DNA of 64,000 nt, taken from positions 1 to 64,000 of the forward strand of contig CAYXBB010000004.1 of assembly GCA_964463285.1 (NCBI GenBank), read 5' to 3'. The stretch comes from JAAZLS01 sp964463285. Its GTDB lineage: Bacteria; Bacillota; Dethiobacteria; DTU022. Positions 25,867 to 35,537 of the stretch are shown here, piece after piece; position 1 is the first letter of the stretch; each line of letters starts with the position of its first letter. The notes beneath the pieces are model-generated. The model saw only the letters and a list, made by a program, of their open reading frames with translations, did not search any database and had not been told where the DNA came from. Made by a program: the position numbers and the translations under genes.

Positions 25867-28257
25867 CTGGCCGGTTAGACTTACCACCGTTACCCCGTCC
25901 CCGCCTTCAGGGCGGGTTCCCCGGCGGTATTCCTTAACCAGGCAGTGCTGCTCCAGATGTCGGCGCAGCCCCTGCTTAAGCCTTCCGGTACCCTGACCGT
26001 GGATCAGGGTGATTTCCTTCAGCCCGGCCCACAGGGCATCGTCCAGCGCTTTCTCCACCTTTTCCAGGGCCTCTTCCTGGCGCATCCCTCTCAAATCAAT
26101 CTCCTTGTGCACAGTGCCTGACTTTTGCACGGAATATCCTCCGCCATCCGCATAGTTCCTTACCGGCGCGGCAGCCTCCGGCTGTTCTTCACTCCGCCCC
26201 AGGCCGGAAAGCGGTACGTGGATTCTGATCTTTCCCACCTGGACCACCGCCTCCCGCAAAGAAAAAGAGATGATCTCCCCGGTTTGTTGCAGACTCAGCA
26301 CTTTTACCTTCCGCCCTACTGCCAATTCATCCTCTTTTAACTCGGCCTCCTCCCTGTTTATTTCCTGACCGGCTATCTCACTCTGTAGATCTTGCAGCTT
26401 CTGCCGGGCTTGCTCGGCCAGCGGCAAAACCCCGGTTTTTGTTTCCCGCTGAAGCTGGTGCAACTCCCGGATCAGCTGGTCCGCAGCTCCCCTGGCCCGG
26501 CGGACTATCAAGCGGGCTTCCTCCCGGGCCTGACGTAAAATTTCCTGACGCTTGGAATATATCTCCCTTTGTTTCTGTTCTAGCTGCTGTCGCAGGACCG
26601 CCGCCCGGGCCCGCTCCAGTGAGGCCAGCTGACTGTCTTTCGAAAGACGACGCTGATCCGCCACCAGGCCGGCAATTACCGATTCCACCTGGGCATGTTC
26701 TTCTTTCAAAAACCCCCGGGCCTGTCCCAACACCGAAGGCGGCAAGCCCAGCTTTTCCGCTATCGCCAGGGCGTTGCTCTGCCCGGGAATTCCCTGCAGT
26801 AGACGATAGGTAGGAGAAAGGGTTTCCGGATCAAATTCCATGGATGCATTTTCCATCCCCCCCTGCTGGTGGGCAAATATCTTTAATTCGTTGATATGAG
26901 TAGTAGACACGGTCAGAGCGCCGGTGCCGATTAGGAAGTCCAGTACTGCTTTGGCCAGGGCTGCACCTTCTGAAGGATCGGTCCCCGAGCCCAGCTCGTC
27001 CAGCAGTACCAGGCTCTGAGGGCCGGCATCAGTAATGATCTCAATTATATTCTTTAGATGGCCGGAAAAAGTGCTCAGGCTTTGCACAATATCCTGCTCA
27101 TCCCCGATATCGGCTCTGATAACCGCAAACACCGGCAAAAGGGTTTTCCGGGAAGCAGGGACATGCAGACCGCTTTGGGCCATGATCGCCAGCAGCCCCA
27201 TAGTTTTTAAAGCCACCGTCTTGCCCCCGGTATTCGGGCCGGTAATTACCAATCCCCGGGTAGAGCCGCCTAAAATCACGGTTAGCGGCACCGCCTCCTC
27301 CGATCGGATCAGGGGATGACGGGCCTGAACCAAGCTAAATTGCGGTTGCCGGTTTCCCGAATAGAGCTGCGGCTCCACCGCTGACTGGTGGAGGCTTAAC
27401 CTTCCCCGGGCCAGGGTCAGATCCAGCCGGCCATACAGATCACGATTCCGACTAAGCAAGGCCGCATGTTCGGCTACCAGGGCGGAAAGTTTCCTTAAAA
27501 TACGCTCTGTCTCCTGTTCTTCCTGATGGGCCAGGACGGCCAGTCGGTTTTGAAGTTCCACCACCGGCAAGGGCTCGATAAACCAGGTGGCCCCGCTGGA
27601 AGATTGATCGTGCACCACCCCGGGAACCCGACCGTGATATTCCTGCTTTATCGGCAACACATAACGGCCATTGCGGATAGTTACCAGAGGTTCCTGCAGA
27701 TAGCGGTTCCAGCCCGGGGAACGAAGGTAGGAATCCAACTTTTCGCGTATTCTCTCCCCGGTGTTTTTTTGCCTTCGCCGCAGCAACTGCAGTTCCGGAG
27801 AAGCGCTGTCCAACAACCGTCCCTCCGGATCAATCGAACTTTCCAAGAGGGGAGCCAGCGAGCCTGGAGAAGCCAGCCCGCCGGCCAGGAAAGCCAGGCG
27901 AGGATACATTTCCCGGTGAGATGAATCCTTAAAAAAATGCTGCCACCGGTCAACACCCCGCAAAAAATCGGCAATCCTGGCCAGTTCGATCCCGCTTAGC
28001 AGGCCTCCTTTACCGGCCCGGACAGTGTACAGAGTAACATCTTCCACCGCCGGGGGGCTAAAAGATCCTTTCCCGACAAGCAGCCTGGCTTCGCTGGTTT
28101 CAGCCTGGCTTCGGCTGATGGCATCATAATCGGCGGAAGGCATAAGCCTGAGTGCCTCTTCCCGAGCCATGGGGGTAACCGTGAAATCTGCCAGCAGGTT
28201 GCGGATCTCCTGAAATTCCAAATTCCTAATTTCCCGTGAGGTTAAAATCCGGTTCAA
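25864..28257 (-). CDS. mutS2: MutS2 endonuclease / ribosome-rescue ATPase
   Basis: A 797-residue MutS2. The MutS-type ATPase has Walker A GPNTGGKTVALKT (near residue 339) and Walker B LVLLDELGSGTDPSEGAAL. A long charged coiled coil follows. The C-terminal Smr nuclease domain has EIDLRGMRQEEAL and LIHGQGTGRLKQGL. MutS2 suppresses recombination and, in Bacillus, splits collided ribosomes. The start is a TTG with GGAGGGG eight bases upstream. It is downstream of the DNA glycosylase and PolX-like genes, making a DNA-maintenance run. Confidence 0.95.
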   Translation of the reverse strand: MNRILTSREIRNLEFQEIRNLLADFTVTPMAREEALRLMPSADYDAISRSQAETSEARLLVGKGSFSPPAVEDVTLYTVRAGKGGLLSGIELARIADFLRGVDRWQHFFKDSSHREMYPRLAFLAGGLASPGSLAPLLESSIDPEGRLLDSASPELQLLRRRQKNTGERIREKLDSYLRSPGWNRYLQEPLVTIRNGRYVLPIKQEYHGRVPGVVHDQSSSGATWFIEPLPVVELQNRLAVLAHQEEQETERILRKLSALVAEHAALLSRNRDLYGRLDLTLARGRLSLHQSAVEPQLYSGNRQPQFSLVQARHPLIRSEEAVPLTVILGGSTRGLVITGPNTGGKTVALKTMGLLAIMAQSGLHVPASRKTLLPVFAVIRADIGDEQDIVQSLSTFSGHLKNIIEIITDAGPQSLVLLDELGSGTDPSEGAALAKAVLDFLIGTGALTVSTTHINELKIFAHQQGGMENASMEFDPETLSPTYRLLQGIPGQSNALAIAEKLGLPPSVLGQARGFLKEEHAQVESVIAGLVADQRRLSKDSQLASLERARAAVLRQQLEQKQREIYSKRQEILRQAREEARLIVRRARGAADQLIRELHQLQRETKTGVLPLAEQARQKLQDLQSEIAGQEINREEAELKEDELAVGRKVKVLSLQQTGEIISFSLREAVVQVGKIRIHVPLSGLGRSEEQPEAAAPVRNYADGGGYSVQKSGTVHKEIDLRGMRQEEALEKVEKALDDALWAGLKEITLIHGQGTGRLKQGLRRHLEQHCLVKEYRRGTRPEGGDGVTVVSLTGQ

Positions 28258-28272
28258 GATCGCCCCTCCTGT

Positions 28273-28902
28273 TTATTGCCTCTTGCCTCCTGTTTCCTGT
28301 TTCCAGTTCGATACAAATCTATTCCCTTCTATATAAAATCGCCAGGGTTTGTCGCCCCCCCGGCTGATCCCTATCCGGGGAGCAGATATAATGGACAGGG
28401 GCTCTTGCTCTCGCCGCTTAAATCCTCGCCCAATCCATAACGGGTGACCCTGCAGAGGTTGCCGGTTTAAAACACCGGTTATCCCCAGGGCCTGGCAGAG
28501 TTTGCCCGGGCCGTTGGTCAGCCCGGTTTCCGGTTTTAATGGCCCCCTGCGGCGGTACATCAGCTCCAGTCCTACTACCGGCTCCAGGGCCCGGATAAGC
28601 ACCGCCTCGCCCACCCCCGATTGGCCGGTAACCGCATTAAAACAGTAGTGATTTCCATAAATAAAATAAATGTAGGCCCTTCCGGCCGGATCAAACATGG
28701 CCTCATTGCGCGCAGTTTTCCCCCGGGCGGCATGGCAGGCCGGATCTCCGCAGCTCAAATACGCCTCTGTCTCCACAATCAGCCCGGCGGTCAATCCCTC
28801 GCCATTATCATGACAGAGCATCCGCCCCAGCAGGTCCCGGGCTACCGTAACCGTATCCCGGTTATAAAATTCCGGTGGTAGGGGTTGCAGACTATTTTTC
28901 AT
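28273..28902 (-). CDS. DNA-3-methyladenine glycosylase (AAG/MPG family)
   Basis: A 209-residue monofunctional DNA glycosylase that removes alkylated purines. Family features are VARDLLGRMLCHD, the catalytic region IVETEAYLSCGDPACHA and the YFIYGNHYCFN strand. NGPGKLCQALGI near residue 135 is also typical. It starts inside the last codons of the PolX-like gene, giving an 11-base overlap that suggests coupled translation. Confidence 0.93.
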   Translation of the reverse strand: MKNSLQPLPPEFYNRDTVTVARDLLGRMLCHDNGEGLTAGLIVETEAYLSCGDPACHAARGKTARNEAMFDPAGRAYIYFIYGNHYCFNAVTGQSGVGEAVLIRALEPVVGLELMYRRRGPLKPETGLTNGPGKLCQALGITGVLNRQPLQGHPLWIGRGFKRREQEPLSIISAPRIGISRGGDKPWRFYIEGNRFVSNWKQETGGKRQ

Positions 28903-30655
28903 TTTTGTTCGGGCTACTTCGGATACTGTTCAGCAGGGTCTTCACCTCTTCCAGGGAACGGGTGTTGATTACCTCCCGGGCCTCCAACCCTCCCCGGCGG
29001 GCCACAGTTACCCCGTACTCCATGTCGTCCATGGTCACCAGGCTGTGGGCATCGGTGTTAACCGCCAGCAAAACTCCCTTTTTTCTGGCCTGCGGAAGGT
29101 GGATATCCGCCAGATCCAGCCGCTGGGGAGAAGAATTTATCTCTATAGCGGTTCCGGTAACCGCCGCCCGGGCAATTACCTGTTCCAGATCCACCTGGTA
29201 TCCCCCCCGACTGCCCAGAAGACGTCCGGTGGGGTGACCTATTATATGGACTGCTGGATGGGCCATGGCCCGGCAAATCCGTTCGGTCATCTCCTGTCTG
29301 CCCTGGCGGAAATTGCTGTGCACAGAAGCCACCACCAGCTCCAACCGGTATAGAAGCTCATCGGGCAGGTCCAGAGAGCCATCGGAATGTATGTCTACCT
29401 CGGCCCCGGCCAACAGATAACAGGAGCAGTTGCCGCTCTGGTTAAACTGCGCGATCCGGGCAATTTGTTCCCGCAATCTTTCTGGAGAAAGCCCCCGGGC
29501 AATCTGTAAAGAAGGAGAATGATCGGTAATAGCCAGGTATTGATAGCCCATGGCCGCCGCCCGGTCAGCCAGCTCCGTAATGGTATGAAGCCCGTCGCTC
29601 CAGTCACTGTGCAGGTGCAGATCCCCCTTGATCTGTTTGAGTTCCAGCAGTTCAGGCAGATCTCCCCGCCGGGCCCGCTCGATCTCATCTCTTCCCTCCC
29701 GAAGTTCAGGGGGAATAAAAGGAAGCCCCAGCCTCTCATAAATTTCCTCTTCTCGGTTAACCGGAAATTCTTCTCCATCGCTTTGCAGACCACCGGGAGC
29801 CATGGCAAGCCCTTTTTGCCGGGCCAGGGCCAGGAGCTGCCGGTAGTGGGCCGGTGAACCGGTGGAACAGAGCAAAACAGCTGCCAGCCGCTCTACCGGT
29901 ACAGGTAACAGGTGTACGGGCAGGCCGGCAGGAGTGCGAAAAGATAGCCCGGTAAACGGGCGATAACCTTCCCCGCCGGTTTTCATTTCTTCTTGAATTT
30001 CACCCGGGATTATCCCGGCAAGTGCCTCCCTGAACACCCCGGAACCGTTCCTTTCCAAACCTATCACCAGCAGAGCCTCGGTTACAGTTTCCGTCCCCCG
30101 CCGCAAATCTCCCGACTCCCGGCAGAGCACCACCCCCGGCAACTTTTCTATCTGCCCCTGCCATTGCCGGGCCAGGGGAAGCGCTATCCCCCGGTGAAAT
30201 GTTTCTGCATATTTGGGTTGCTGATCAAAATAATTTAGTACGGTGTTCCGCAAATTATCTCCCAGATTATCCATTCGGCCCTCCCGGGCCGAATGTTCCA
30301 GCTCTCGCAGGCTTTTCAGTTCCAACCCCCTATATAATTTATGGGCGGTTTTATAGCTCACACCCGGTATCTCGTACATCACCAGGAATTCCGGGGGCAC
30401 CTCCGATTCCAATTCAGATAAAAACCGGGAGCCGCCGGTATCAATTAGCTCCCGTATCTTTTTTTCCAGTGCTTCCCCCACCCCCGGGATATCCCGCAGC
30501 CGCTCCTCCCTGGACAGCTGCTGTAAGGGCCGGTTTAACCGGTTAATCTGACGGGAGGCTATTAAATAGGCTCTCACCTTATACTGGTTTTCCCCTTTGA
30601 TGGCCAGAAGCCCGGCCATGCGTTCCAAAGCCGCCGCTATTTCCCAATTTTCCAC
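28892..30655 (-). CDS. PolX-like protein with PHP domain; polymerase active site apparently lost
   Basis: A 587-residue protein with the PolX layout: N-terminal helix-hairpin-helix DNA-binding region (RDIPGVGEALEKKI, YEIPGVSYKTA), a polymerase-beta-like core and a C-terminal PHP phosphoesterase domain (KGDLHLHSDWSDG, AITDHSPS, AGAEVDIHSDGSLDLP, NTDAHSL). In the core, the usual GDxD aspartate pair after RR-x-ETV is replaced by TEALL (residues 192-196). The third aspartate site, normally VDxR, reads VHLL near residue 247. The nuclease/phosphoesterase metal residues look intact. It is therefore probably a PHP nuclease with a degenerate polymerase fold. The start is GTG. Confidence 0.88.
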   Translation of the reverse strand: MENWEIAAALERMAGLLAIKGENQYKVRAYLIASRQINRLNRPLQQLSREERLRDIPGVGEALEKKIRELIDTGGSRFLSELESEVPPEFLVMYEIPGVSYKTAHKLYRGLELKSLRELEHSAREGRMDNLGDNLRNTVLNYFDQQPKYAETFHRGIALPLARQWQGQIEKLPGVVLCRESGDLRRGTETVTEALLVIGLERNGSGVFREALAGIIPGEIQEEMKTGGEGYRPFTGLSFRTPAGLPVHLLPVPVERLAAVLLCSTGSPAHYRQLLALARQKGLAMAPGGLQSDGEEFPVNREEEIYERLGLPFIPPELREGRDEIERARRGDLPELLELKQIKGDLHLHSDWSDGLHTITELADRAAAMGYQYLAITDHSPSLQIARGLSPERLREQIARIAQFNQSGNCSCYLLAGAEVDIHSDGSLDLPDELLYRLELVVASVHSNFRQGRQEMTERICRAMAHPAVHIIGHPTGRLLGSRGGYQVDLEQVIARAAVTGTAIEINSSPQRLDLADIHLPQARKKGVLLAVNTDAHSLVTMDDMEYGVTVARRGGLEAREVINTRSLEEVKTLLNSIRSSPNKNEK

Positions 30656-30705
30656 GTATAATCGCTCCAGTTATAGCCTTATCACCCGGCGAGGGCTATT
30701 ATATT

Positions 30706-31260
30706 TTACAGATAAGAGATAAACAAAGATTTCAAGCTTTCCACCAGGGCGGGCAGATAGCGCTCGGTGATGGAGATGAAAGCCGAACCGGCCACCGCCT
30801 CGGAAACAAAGCTTACCGGCAGTAAAGAGAACAAACCCACCAGCAGCAGAACTATAATCAACCCTCTGGCCAGCCCCAGCACCAGCCCGGCCAGGCGGTT
30901 AACCGCTCCCACCACCGGCAGCCGGTTGATAACGGTAAATGTTCTCGCCAGCAGGCCCAGCAGGATCCTGGTCAGAACCAGCAGCACCAGGAAGGCAATT
31001 ACCCTGGCGGCTAAATTTACCGCCAAATCTGCGGTAATGCCAAACCCCAGTGAGTTAGATACCTCCTGCAAGGGCATTAAATGGGCGGGATCAATGTAAC
31101 CCGCAATAACCTCTCCCAAAGGTCCGTTTCCGTACACCGCCACCGCAATAGCCGCCACAAAGCCTATCAGCCCGATCAGCTGCCTGACCAGCCCCTGGCG
31201 GTAACCGCTTACCAGGTTCAGGATCAACAATGCCAGAAGCAAAAAGTCCAGCCAGTTCAT
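30706..31260 (-). CDS. CvpA-family membrane protein
   Basis: A 184-residue protein with four hydrophobic segments and the CvpA start MNWLDFLLLALL...GYRQGLVRQLIG. The second half has GLVLGLARGLIIV. Its function is not settled; in enterics CvpA is needed for colicin V production and envelope integrity. It overlaps zapA by ATGA, so the two are translationally coupled. Confidence 0.88.
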   Translation of the reverse strand: MNWLDFLLLALLILNLVSGYRQGLVRQLIGLIGFVAAIAVAVYGNGPLGEVIAGYIDPAHLMPLQEVSNSLGFGITADLAVNLAARVIAFLVLLVLTRILLGLLARTFTVINRLPVVGAVNRLAGLVLGLARGLIIVLLLVGLFSLLPVSFVSEAVAGSAFISITERYLPALVESLKSLFISYL

Positions 31261-31505
31261 GTCTCTTCCCTTCCCGCCGGAGAGCGCCGTTCGTCCCGCT
31301 GCTCCAGCAACTGGTGAGCCAGATTCAGGGCGGCCAGAATAGCCAACTGGTGACTGCTACTGGAAACATGCCGCTCCGACAGTGCTCTTAGCAGCCGATC
31401 TACCAGCCGGGCCGCCCGGTGCATCGACTGCGGGGAAAAGGTGCTTTTGATGGTATATTCTTCCCCCATTATAACCACCGCTACCCGATTTTTAGGCTCC
31501 TTCAT
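31257..31505 (-). CDS. zapA: Cell division protein ZapA
   Basis: An 82-residue protein with the ZapA pattern: a short N-terminal beta part (VAVVIMGEEYTIKS) and a C-terminal coiled coil (LAILAALNLAHQLLEQ). ZapA bundles FtsZ filaments at the division ring. AAAGGGG precedes the ATG. It lies downstream of pheT and upstream of cvpA, a common clostridial order. Confidence 0.88.
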   Translation of the reverse strand: MKEPKNRVAVVIMGEEYTIKSTFSPQSMHRAARLVDRLLRALSERHVSSSSHQLAILAALNLAHQLLEQRDERRSPAGREET

Positions 31506-31585
31506 CGCCGGTTACCCCTTTTCCCCGATCCCAGTATATCCAGGGAGGATATTCGAGATATTCGCAGACAACTCCTGCCGACGGG

Positions 31586-34012
31586 CTACTCCCTCAACAG
31601 TGCCCCTTTCTTCGACAGGGCTAAAACTATCTGCCGGTGAAGGTGGTTTACCTGTTCGTCCGTCAGGGTTTTTTCCGGGCTGCGGTAGCGGATGGCAAAG
31701 GCCAGACTGCGCTTTCCAGTGGGGATCTTCCCACCCTGGTAGATATCAAACAAGGAAACCTGTTCCACCAGCTCACCTCCCGCCTTCCGGATGCATAGCT
31801 CAAGTTCTTTTGCCGACACTTCTAGGGGAGCGATTACCGCAATATCCCTTAAAGAAGCCGGGTAACGGGGCAGAGCAGTAAAGTGCGGCACCGGGTTGGA
31901 CCGGCTGATAAGCGCTTCCAGATCCAGTTCACCCAGCACCACCTCCTGGGGAAGATCCCAGAGCCCGGTCACCTCCGGATGAAGGTGTCCCAAAAAACCC
32001 ACCTCTACCCCCGCGGTGATTACGGAGGCGCTCCGAGTGGGATGCAGAAAGGGAAACTGCTTCGCAACAAATTCCACATCCCTCAAACCCAGCCGGTTAA
32101 AGAGCAACTCCAGAGCTCCCTTCACTGCAAAAAAATCAGCCCGCGGGGATTTGCCCGCCCAGTGGGGCTTCTGTAACCGACCGGTGGCCGCCAGGGCCAG
32201 GGTGAGTTTCTCCCGGGGCGCCTCATTCAGGGGCAGGGAAGATGAAAAAAACAACGTTCCCAGCTCAAATATCAGCTGATCAACCACCTGGTGATAAAAG
32301 TTGTACTGCAGGATTTTAAGCAGCCCCGGCAGCAAGGTTGTCCTTAATACAGACTGTTCCTCTGAAAGCGGGTTCTGAAGGGGGATGGCCCTGAGGCGGC
32401 AATCTCCCTCCGGCAAAGCCAGTCGCTTGAGATGGGTCGGATTGATGAAAGAATAGTTAATAACCTCGTGAAATCCGGCAGAGGTTAACATCTGTTTGAC
32501 CAGATCTTGGGCCCGATTTTCCGGGCGTTCCCGGCTATCCAGGAGTTCCCCTCGGGGCAATGTGGCCGGAATTTTATCGTAACCATACAGACGGGCCACC
32601 TCTTCCACCAGGTCCTCCTCCAGCTCCACATCCCCCCGCCTCAAGGGAACCTCCACCTGCAGAGAATAACCGGTAGAAACCGGAGTAACAGCAAACCCCA
32701 GGCACTGTAAAATATCCGTGATCCTTGAAGAAGGGATTTTCAGTCCCAAAATTTCGTTGACCCGGTGAGGTCTTACCGTGATTACCCGGGGATGAAAAGG
32801 TTCCGGGTATACGTCTATCACCCCGGAAAGCACCTGCCCCCCGGCAATTTCCCCCATCAGGCCGGCGGCCCGGCTCTGCGCCACCACCACTCCTTCCGGA
32901 TTGATCCCTTTTTCAAACCGCTGGGAAGCTTCCGAAAACAGACCCAGCCGGGCGGCGGTACGGCGCACGCTTACCCGATCAAACAGGGCCGCTTCGATCA
33001 AAATATTTTTACTTTCCGGCCTGATCCCGGTGCTCTCTCCCCCCATTACCCCCGCCAGGGCAACTGCACCGGCTGCATCGGCGATCACCAGCATTTCAGG
33101 GTTTAGCCGACGTTCTATACCGTCTAGGGTAATCAGCTTTTCGCCCAGGTTGGCCCGGCGCACGATAATCTGATCAGCCGAGAGCAGATCAAAATCAAAC
33201 GCGTGCAGGGGCTGCCCGAGCTCCATCATCACATAGTTGGTAACATCCACAATATTATTAATCGGCCGGATCCCTGCTTTCAGCAGTCGGATCTGCATCC
33301 ATAGCGGGGAATAGCCGGTGGACACTCCCTCCAGCAGGCGGGCAGTATATCGGGGGCAAAGACGGGAATCTCCCACCACCACCGATGCCCTGGATTCCAC
33401 ACTGCGGGTGCTTTCAGCGAGCACCGTTTTGGGCGGATTCACCGGCTTTCCGGTGAGGGCCCCCACCTCGTGGGCCACCCCCAGCACGCTTAAACAATCG
33501 GCCCGGTTGGGGGTTAAATCCAGAGTCAATATCCGATCATCAAACCCCAGCAGCTTATCCAGGGCTTCTCCGGGAGAGGCCGCTTCCCCGTCGTCCAACA
33601 CTAAAATTTCATCTCGTTCCCCACAGAGCTCCAGCCCCAGTTCAAAAGCCGAGCAGATCATACCGCAGGAGTTCACCCCCAGAATATCTTTCACCTCCAG
33701 GGGATGATTGCTTCCGGGCAACACCGCCCCCGGGAGGGCCAGTGCCACCGGTTGTCCAACCTGTAAATTGCCCGCTCCGCAGACCACGTTCAGAATGCCG
33801 GCACCCCCATCCACTCCCACCAGGGTTAACCGGTCCGCACGGGGGTGAGGTTCCAGGGAAATGATCCGTCCCGCCACCACCTGCGGCAACGGTTCCCTGA
33901 AAGCAGTTACAGACTCCACCTCCAGGCCGGCCATGGTCAACCGCCCGGCCAGTTCATCCGGAGACAATTCTAGGTGTATATATTCTTGCAGCCAGTTATA
34001 TGAAATGCGCAT
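31586..34012 (-). CDS. pheT: Phenylalanyl-tRNA synthetase beta subunit
   Basis: An 808-residue PheT, normal length. It has the N-terminal EMAP-like tRNA-binding domain (VVAGRIISLEPHPRADRL), the B3/B4 editing region, B5 (VYPEPFHPRVITVRPHRVNEILG), and the C-terminal anticodon-binding FDX-ACB domain (ALPRYPASLRDIAVIAP). GGAGGGG lies before the ATG. It is co-transcribed with pheS behind a T-box leader. Confidence 0.97.
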   Translation of the reverse strand: MRISYNWLQEYIHLELSPDELAGRLTMAGLEVESVTAFREPLPQVVAGRIISLEPHPRADRLTLVGVDGGAGILNVVCGAGNLQVGQPVALALPGAVLPGSNHPLEVKDILGVNSCGMICSAFELGLELCGERDEILVLDDGEAASPGEALDKLLGFDDRILTLDLTPNRADCLSVLGVAHEVGALTGKPVNPPKTVLAESTRSVESRASVVVGDSRLCPRYTARLLEGVSTGYSPLWMQIRLLKAGIRPINNIVDVTNYVMMELGQPLHAFDFDLLSADQIIVRRANLGEKLITLDGIERRLNPEMLVIADAAGAVALAGVMGGESTGIRPESKNILIEAALFDRVSVRRTAARLGLFSEASQRFEKGINPEGVVVAQSRAAGLMGEIAGGQVLSGVIDVYPEPFHPRVITVRPHRVNEILGLKIPSSRITDILQCLGFAVTPVSTGYSLQVEVPLRRGDVELEEDLVEEVARLYGYDKIPATLPRGELLDSRERPENRAQDLVKQMLTSAGFHEVINYSFINPTHLKRLALPEGDCRLRAIPLQNPLSEEQSVLRTTLLPGLLKILQYNFYHQVVDQLIFELGTLFFSSSLPLNEAPREKLTLALAATGRLQKPHWAGKSPRADFFAVKGALELLFNRLGLRDVEFVAKQFPFLHPTRSASVITAGVEVGFLGHLHPEVTGLWDLPQEVVLGELDLEALISRSNPVPHFTALPRYPASLRDIAVIAPLEVSAKELELCIRKAGGELVEQVSLFDIYQGGKIPTGKRSLAFAIRYRSPEKTLTDEQVNHLHRQIVLALSKKGALLRE

Positions 34013-34033
34013 ATTTACCCCTCCTGGGAAAGA

Positions 34034-35059
34034 TCAGCTGAACTGTTTTAAAAACCGCAGATCATTTGAAAAAAAATGTCTCATATCATCAATGCCATAT
34101 TTAAGCATGGCAATCCGCTCTACCCCCATTCCGAAGGCAAACCCGGTTACATCTTCCGGATCGTAGCCGCTTACCTCAAGCACCCGGGGGTGAACCATTC
34201 CCGCCCCCAGCACCTCCAACCACCCGGTCAGCCTGCAGGTCCGGCAGCCCCTTCCGTTACAGATTCCACAGGAAATATCTACCTCCGCGCTGGGTTCGGT
34301 AAACGGAAAAAAACTGGGGCGAAACCTGACCTTCAACCCGGAGTCGAATATTTCCCTCAGAAACAGAGAAAGGGTTCCCTTGAGGTCGGCCAGGGTTATC
34401 CCCCGGTCAACCGCCAGCCCTTCCACCTGGTGGAACATCGGACAGTGAGTGGCATCATCATCGCGGCGATATACCTTCCCCGGAGCGATGATCCGCAGCG
34501 GCAGCCCGGGAGCCGTTTTCTCCATAGTCCGGATCTGAACCGGCGAGGTATGGGTTCGCAGCAGAAACTGCGGCGAGAGATAGAAAGAATCCTGCATATC
34601 CCTGGCCGGGTGATTGGGTGGAATGTTCAATGCCTCAAAATTATAATAATCGCTTTCAACATCCGGCCCGTGAGCCACCTTGAACCCAAGCCCGGTAAAG
34701 ATCTGCTTTATCTCATCCAAGATCAAGGTCAGGGGGTGCTTGCCCCCCCACCTTACCGGCCTTCCGGGGAGAGTAACATCAATCCTCTCCTGTTCCCATC
34801 TCTTGCCGGCCGTCAGCCGCTCCAGGTTGTGCGTTCGCTCAACAAGTAGTTTTTCGATCAGTTTGCGAAGATCATTTGCTTTCTGTCCCATTTCCGGCCG
34901 GATCTCCGCCGGAATCCGGCCGATCTCCCTCAATAAAAAGCTGACCGCTCCTTTTTTGCCCAGATAGCGATTCCGAAGCTCCTCCAGCTGCTTCTGATCA
35001 CCGGCAGCCTTAATCGCTTCCCTAACTTTCAGCTCCAGTTCACGGATTTGATCTAACAT
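34034..35059 (-). CDS. pheS: Phenylalanyl-tRNA synthetase alpha subunit
   Basis: A 341-residue catalytic subunit of class II. An N-terminal coiled coil (residues about 1-85) is followed by the core with HPLTLILDEIKQIF, GFKVAHGPDVESDYYNFEAL, and the motif 3 region GFAFGMGVERIAMLKYGI. A zinc-like CGICNGRGCRTCR cysteine cluster near residue 268 is an extra feature compared with the usual bacterial PheS. It is preceded by a T-box riboswitch and followed 21 bases later by pheT. Confidence 0.97.
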   Translation of the reverse strand: MLDQIRELELKVREAIKAAGDQKQLEELRNRYLGKKGAVSFLLREIGRIPAEIRPEMGQKANDLRKLIEKLLVERTHNLERLTAGKRWEQERIDVTLPGRPVRWGGKHPLTLILDEIKQIFTGLGFKVAHGPDVESDYYNFEALNIPPNHPARDMQDSFYLSPQFLLRTHTSPVQIRTMEKTAPGLPLRIIAPGKVYRRDDDATHCPMFHQVEGLAVDRGITLADLKGTLSLFLREIFDSGLKVRFRPSFFPFTEPSAEVDISCGICNGRGCRTCRLTGWLEVLGAGMVHPRVLEVSGYDPEDVTGFAFGMGVERIAMLKYGIDDMRHFFSNDLRFLKQFS

Positions 35060-35079
35060 GAATTTACCCCTTTCCCCTG

Positions 35080-35106
35080 AAAAACAAAAATCCCTCCATA
35101 GAGGGA
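35080..35106 (-). terminator. Attenuator terminator of the pheST T-box
   Basis: On the minus strand TCCCTC-TATG-GAGGGA is followed by TTTTTGTTTTT. It lies just before pheS and just after the T-box sequence, which can pair to form the competing antiterminator. Confidence 0.85.
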
Positions 35107-35343
35107 CGAAAAATTACTTCCGCGGTACCACCCAGCTTAGCCGCACCGGCTCTTCTTTAAACCGTTAACGGGGCAAACCGTTTCCGCCTACTAAAATCCG
35201 CAAAGGGCCGTTCAGCGGAATGCTCCGGAATGAAATTCGGCCGGGGCGCCGGAAGGAACTCGCAATCCAGGTCCCTTCTCCCTGGTTCAGCGCCTCCCCC
35301 CGCCTACTTATTTCCATCACCGCAACTACAGTATTTATCTGTG
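35085..35343 (-). ncRNA. T-box riboswitch of pheST
   Basis: The T-box sequence AGCTGGGTGGTACCGCGG is read on the minus strand at 35119-35136. Upstream is the long stem I region, with an AGTAGG element and a putative specifier loop holding a TTC (Phe) codon at 35232-35234. Uncharged tRNA-Phe would bind and prevent the terminator at 35080-35106 from forming. Confidence 0.9.
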
Positions 35344-35349
35344 GTCAAA

Positions 35350-35378
35350 ATTATAACATACGGTCAAATCGAAGACAA
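35350..35378 (-). promoter_or_regulatory. Promoter of the pheST T-box operon
   Basis: The minus strand has -35 TTGTCT (35373-35378), a 17-base spacer and -10 TATAAT (35350-35355). It is placed so that the transcript starts at about 35343, at the head of the T-box leader. Confidence 0.65.
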
Positions 35379-35537
35379 TCACAAATTGCCATGGGTGGCA
35401 GAGAATGTGACAGGGGGCGAAATTGTTTGTCACATTATTTTATACTTTTATCCCTTCAGCCCGATCGATGCCGTTTTCAACGCCCCTTCATCCTTTTATG
35501 CCTCCGGCCCCCTCTTATTTTTTCTTTTACTATGTTC

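Noticed and set aside
34076..34849. 257-codon plus-strand frame opposite pheS
   Set aside because: Shadow of pheS; Pro/Arg-rich composition typical of antisense frames.
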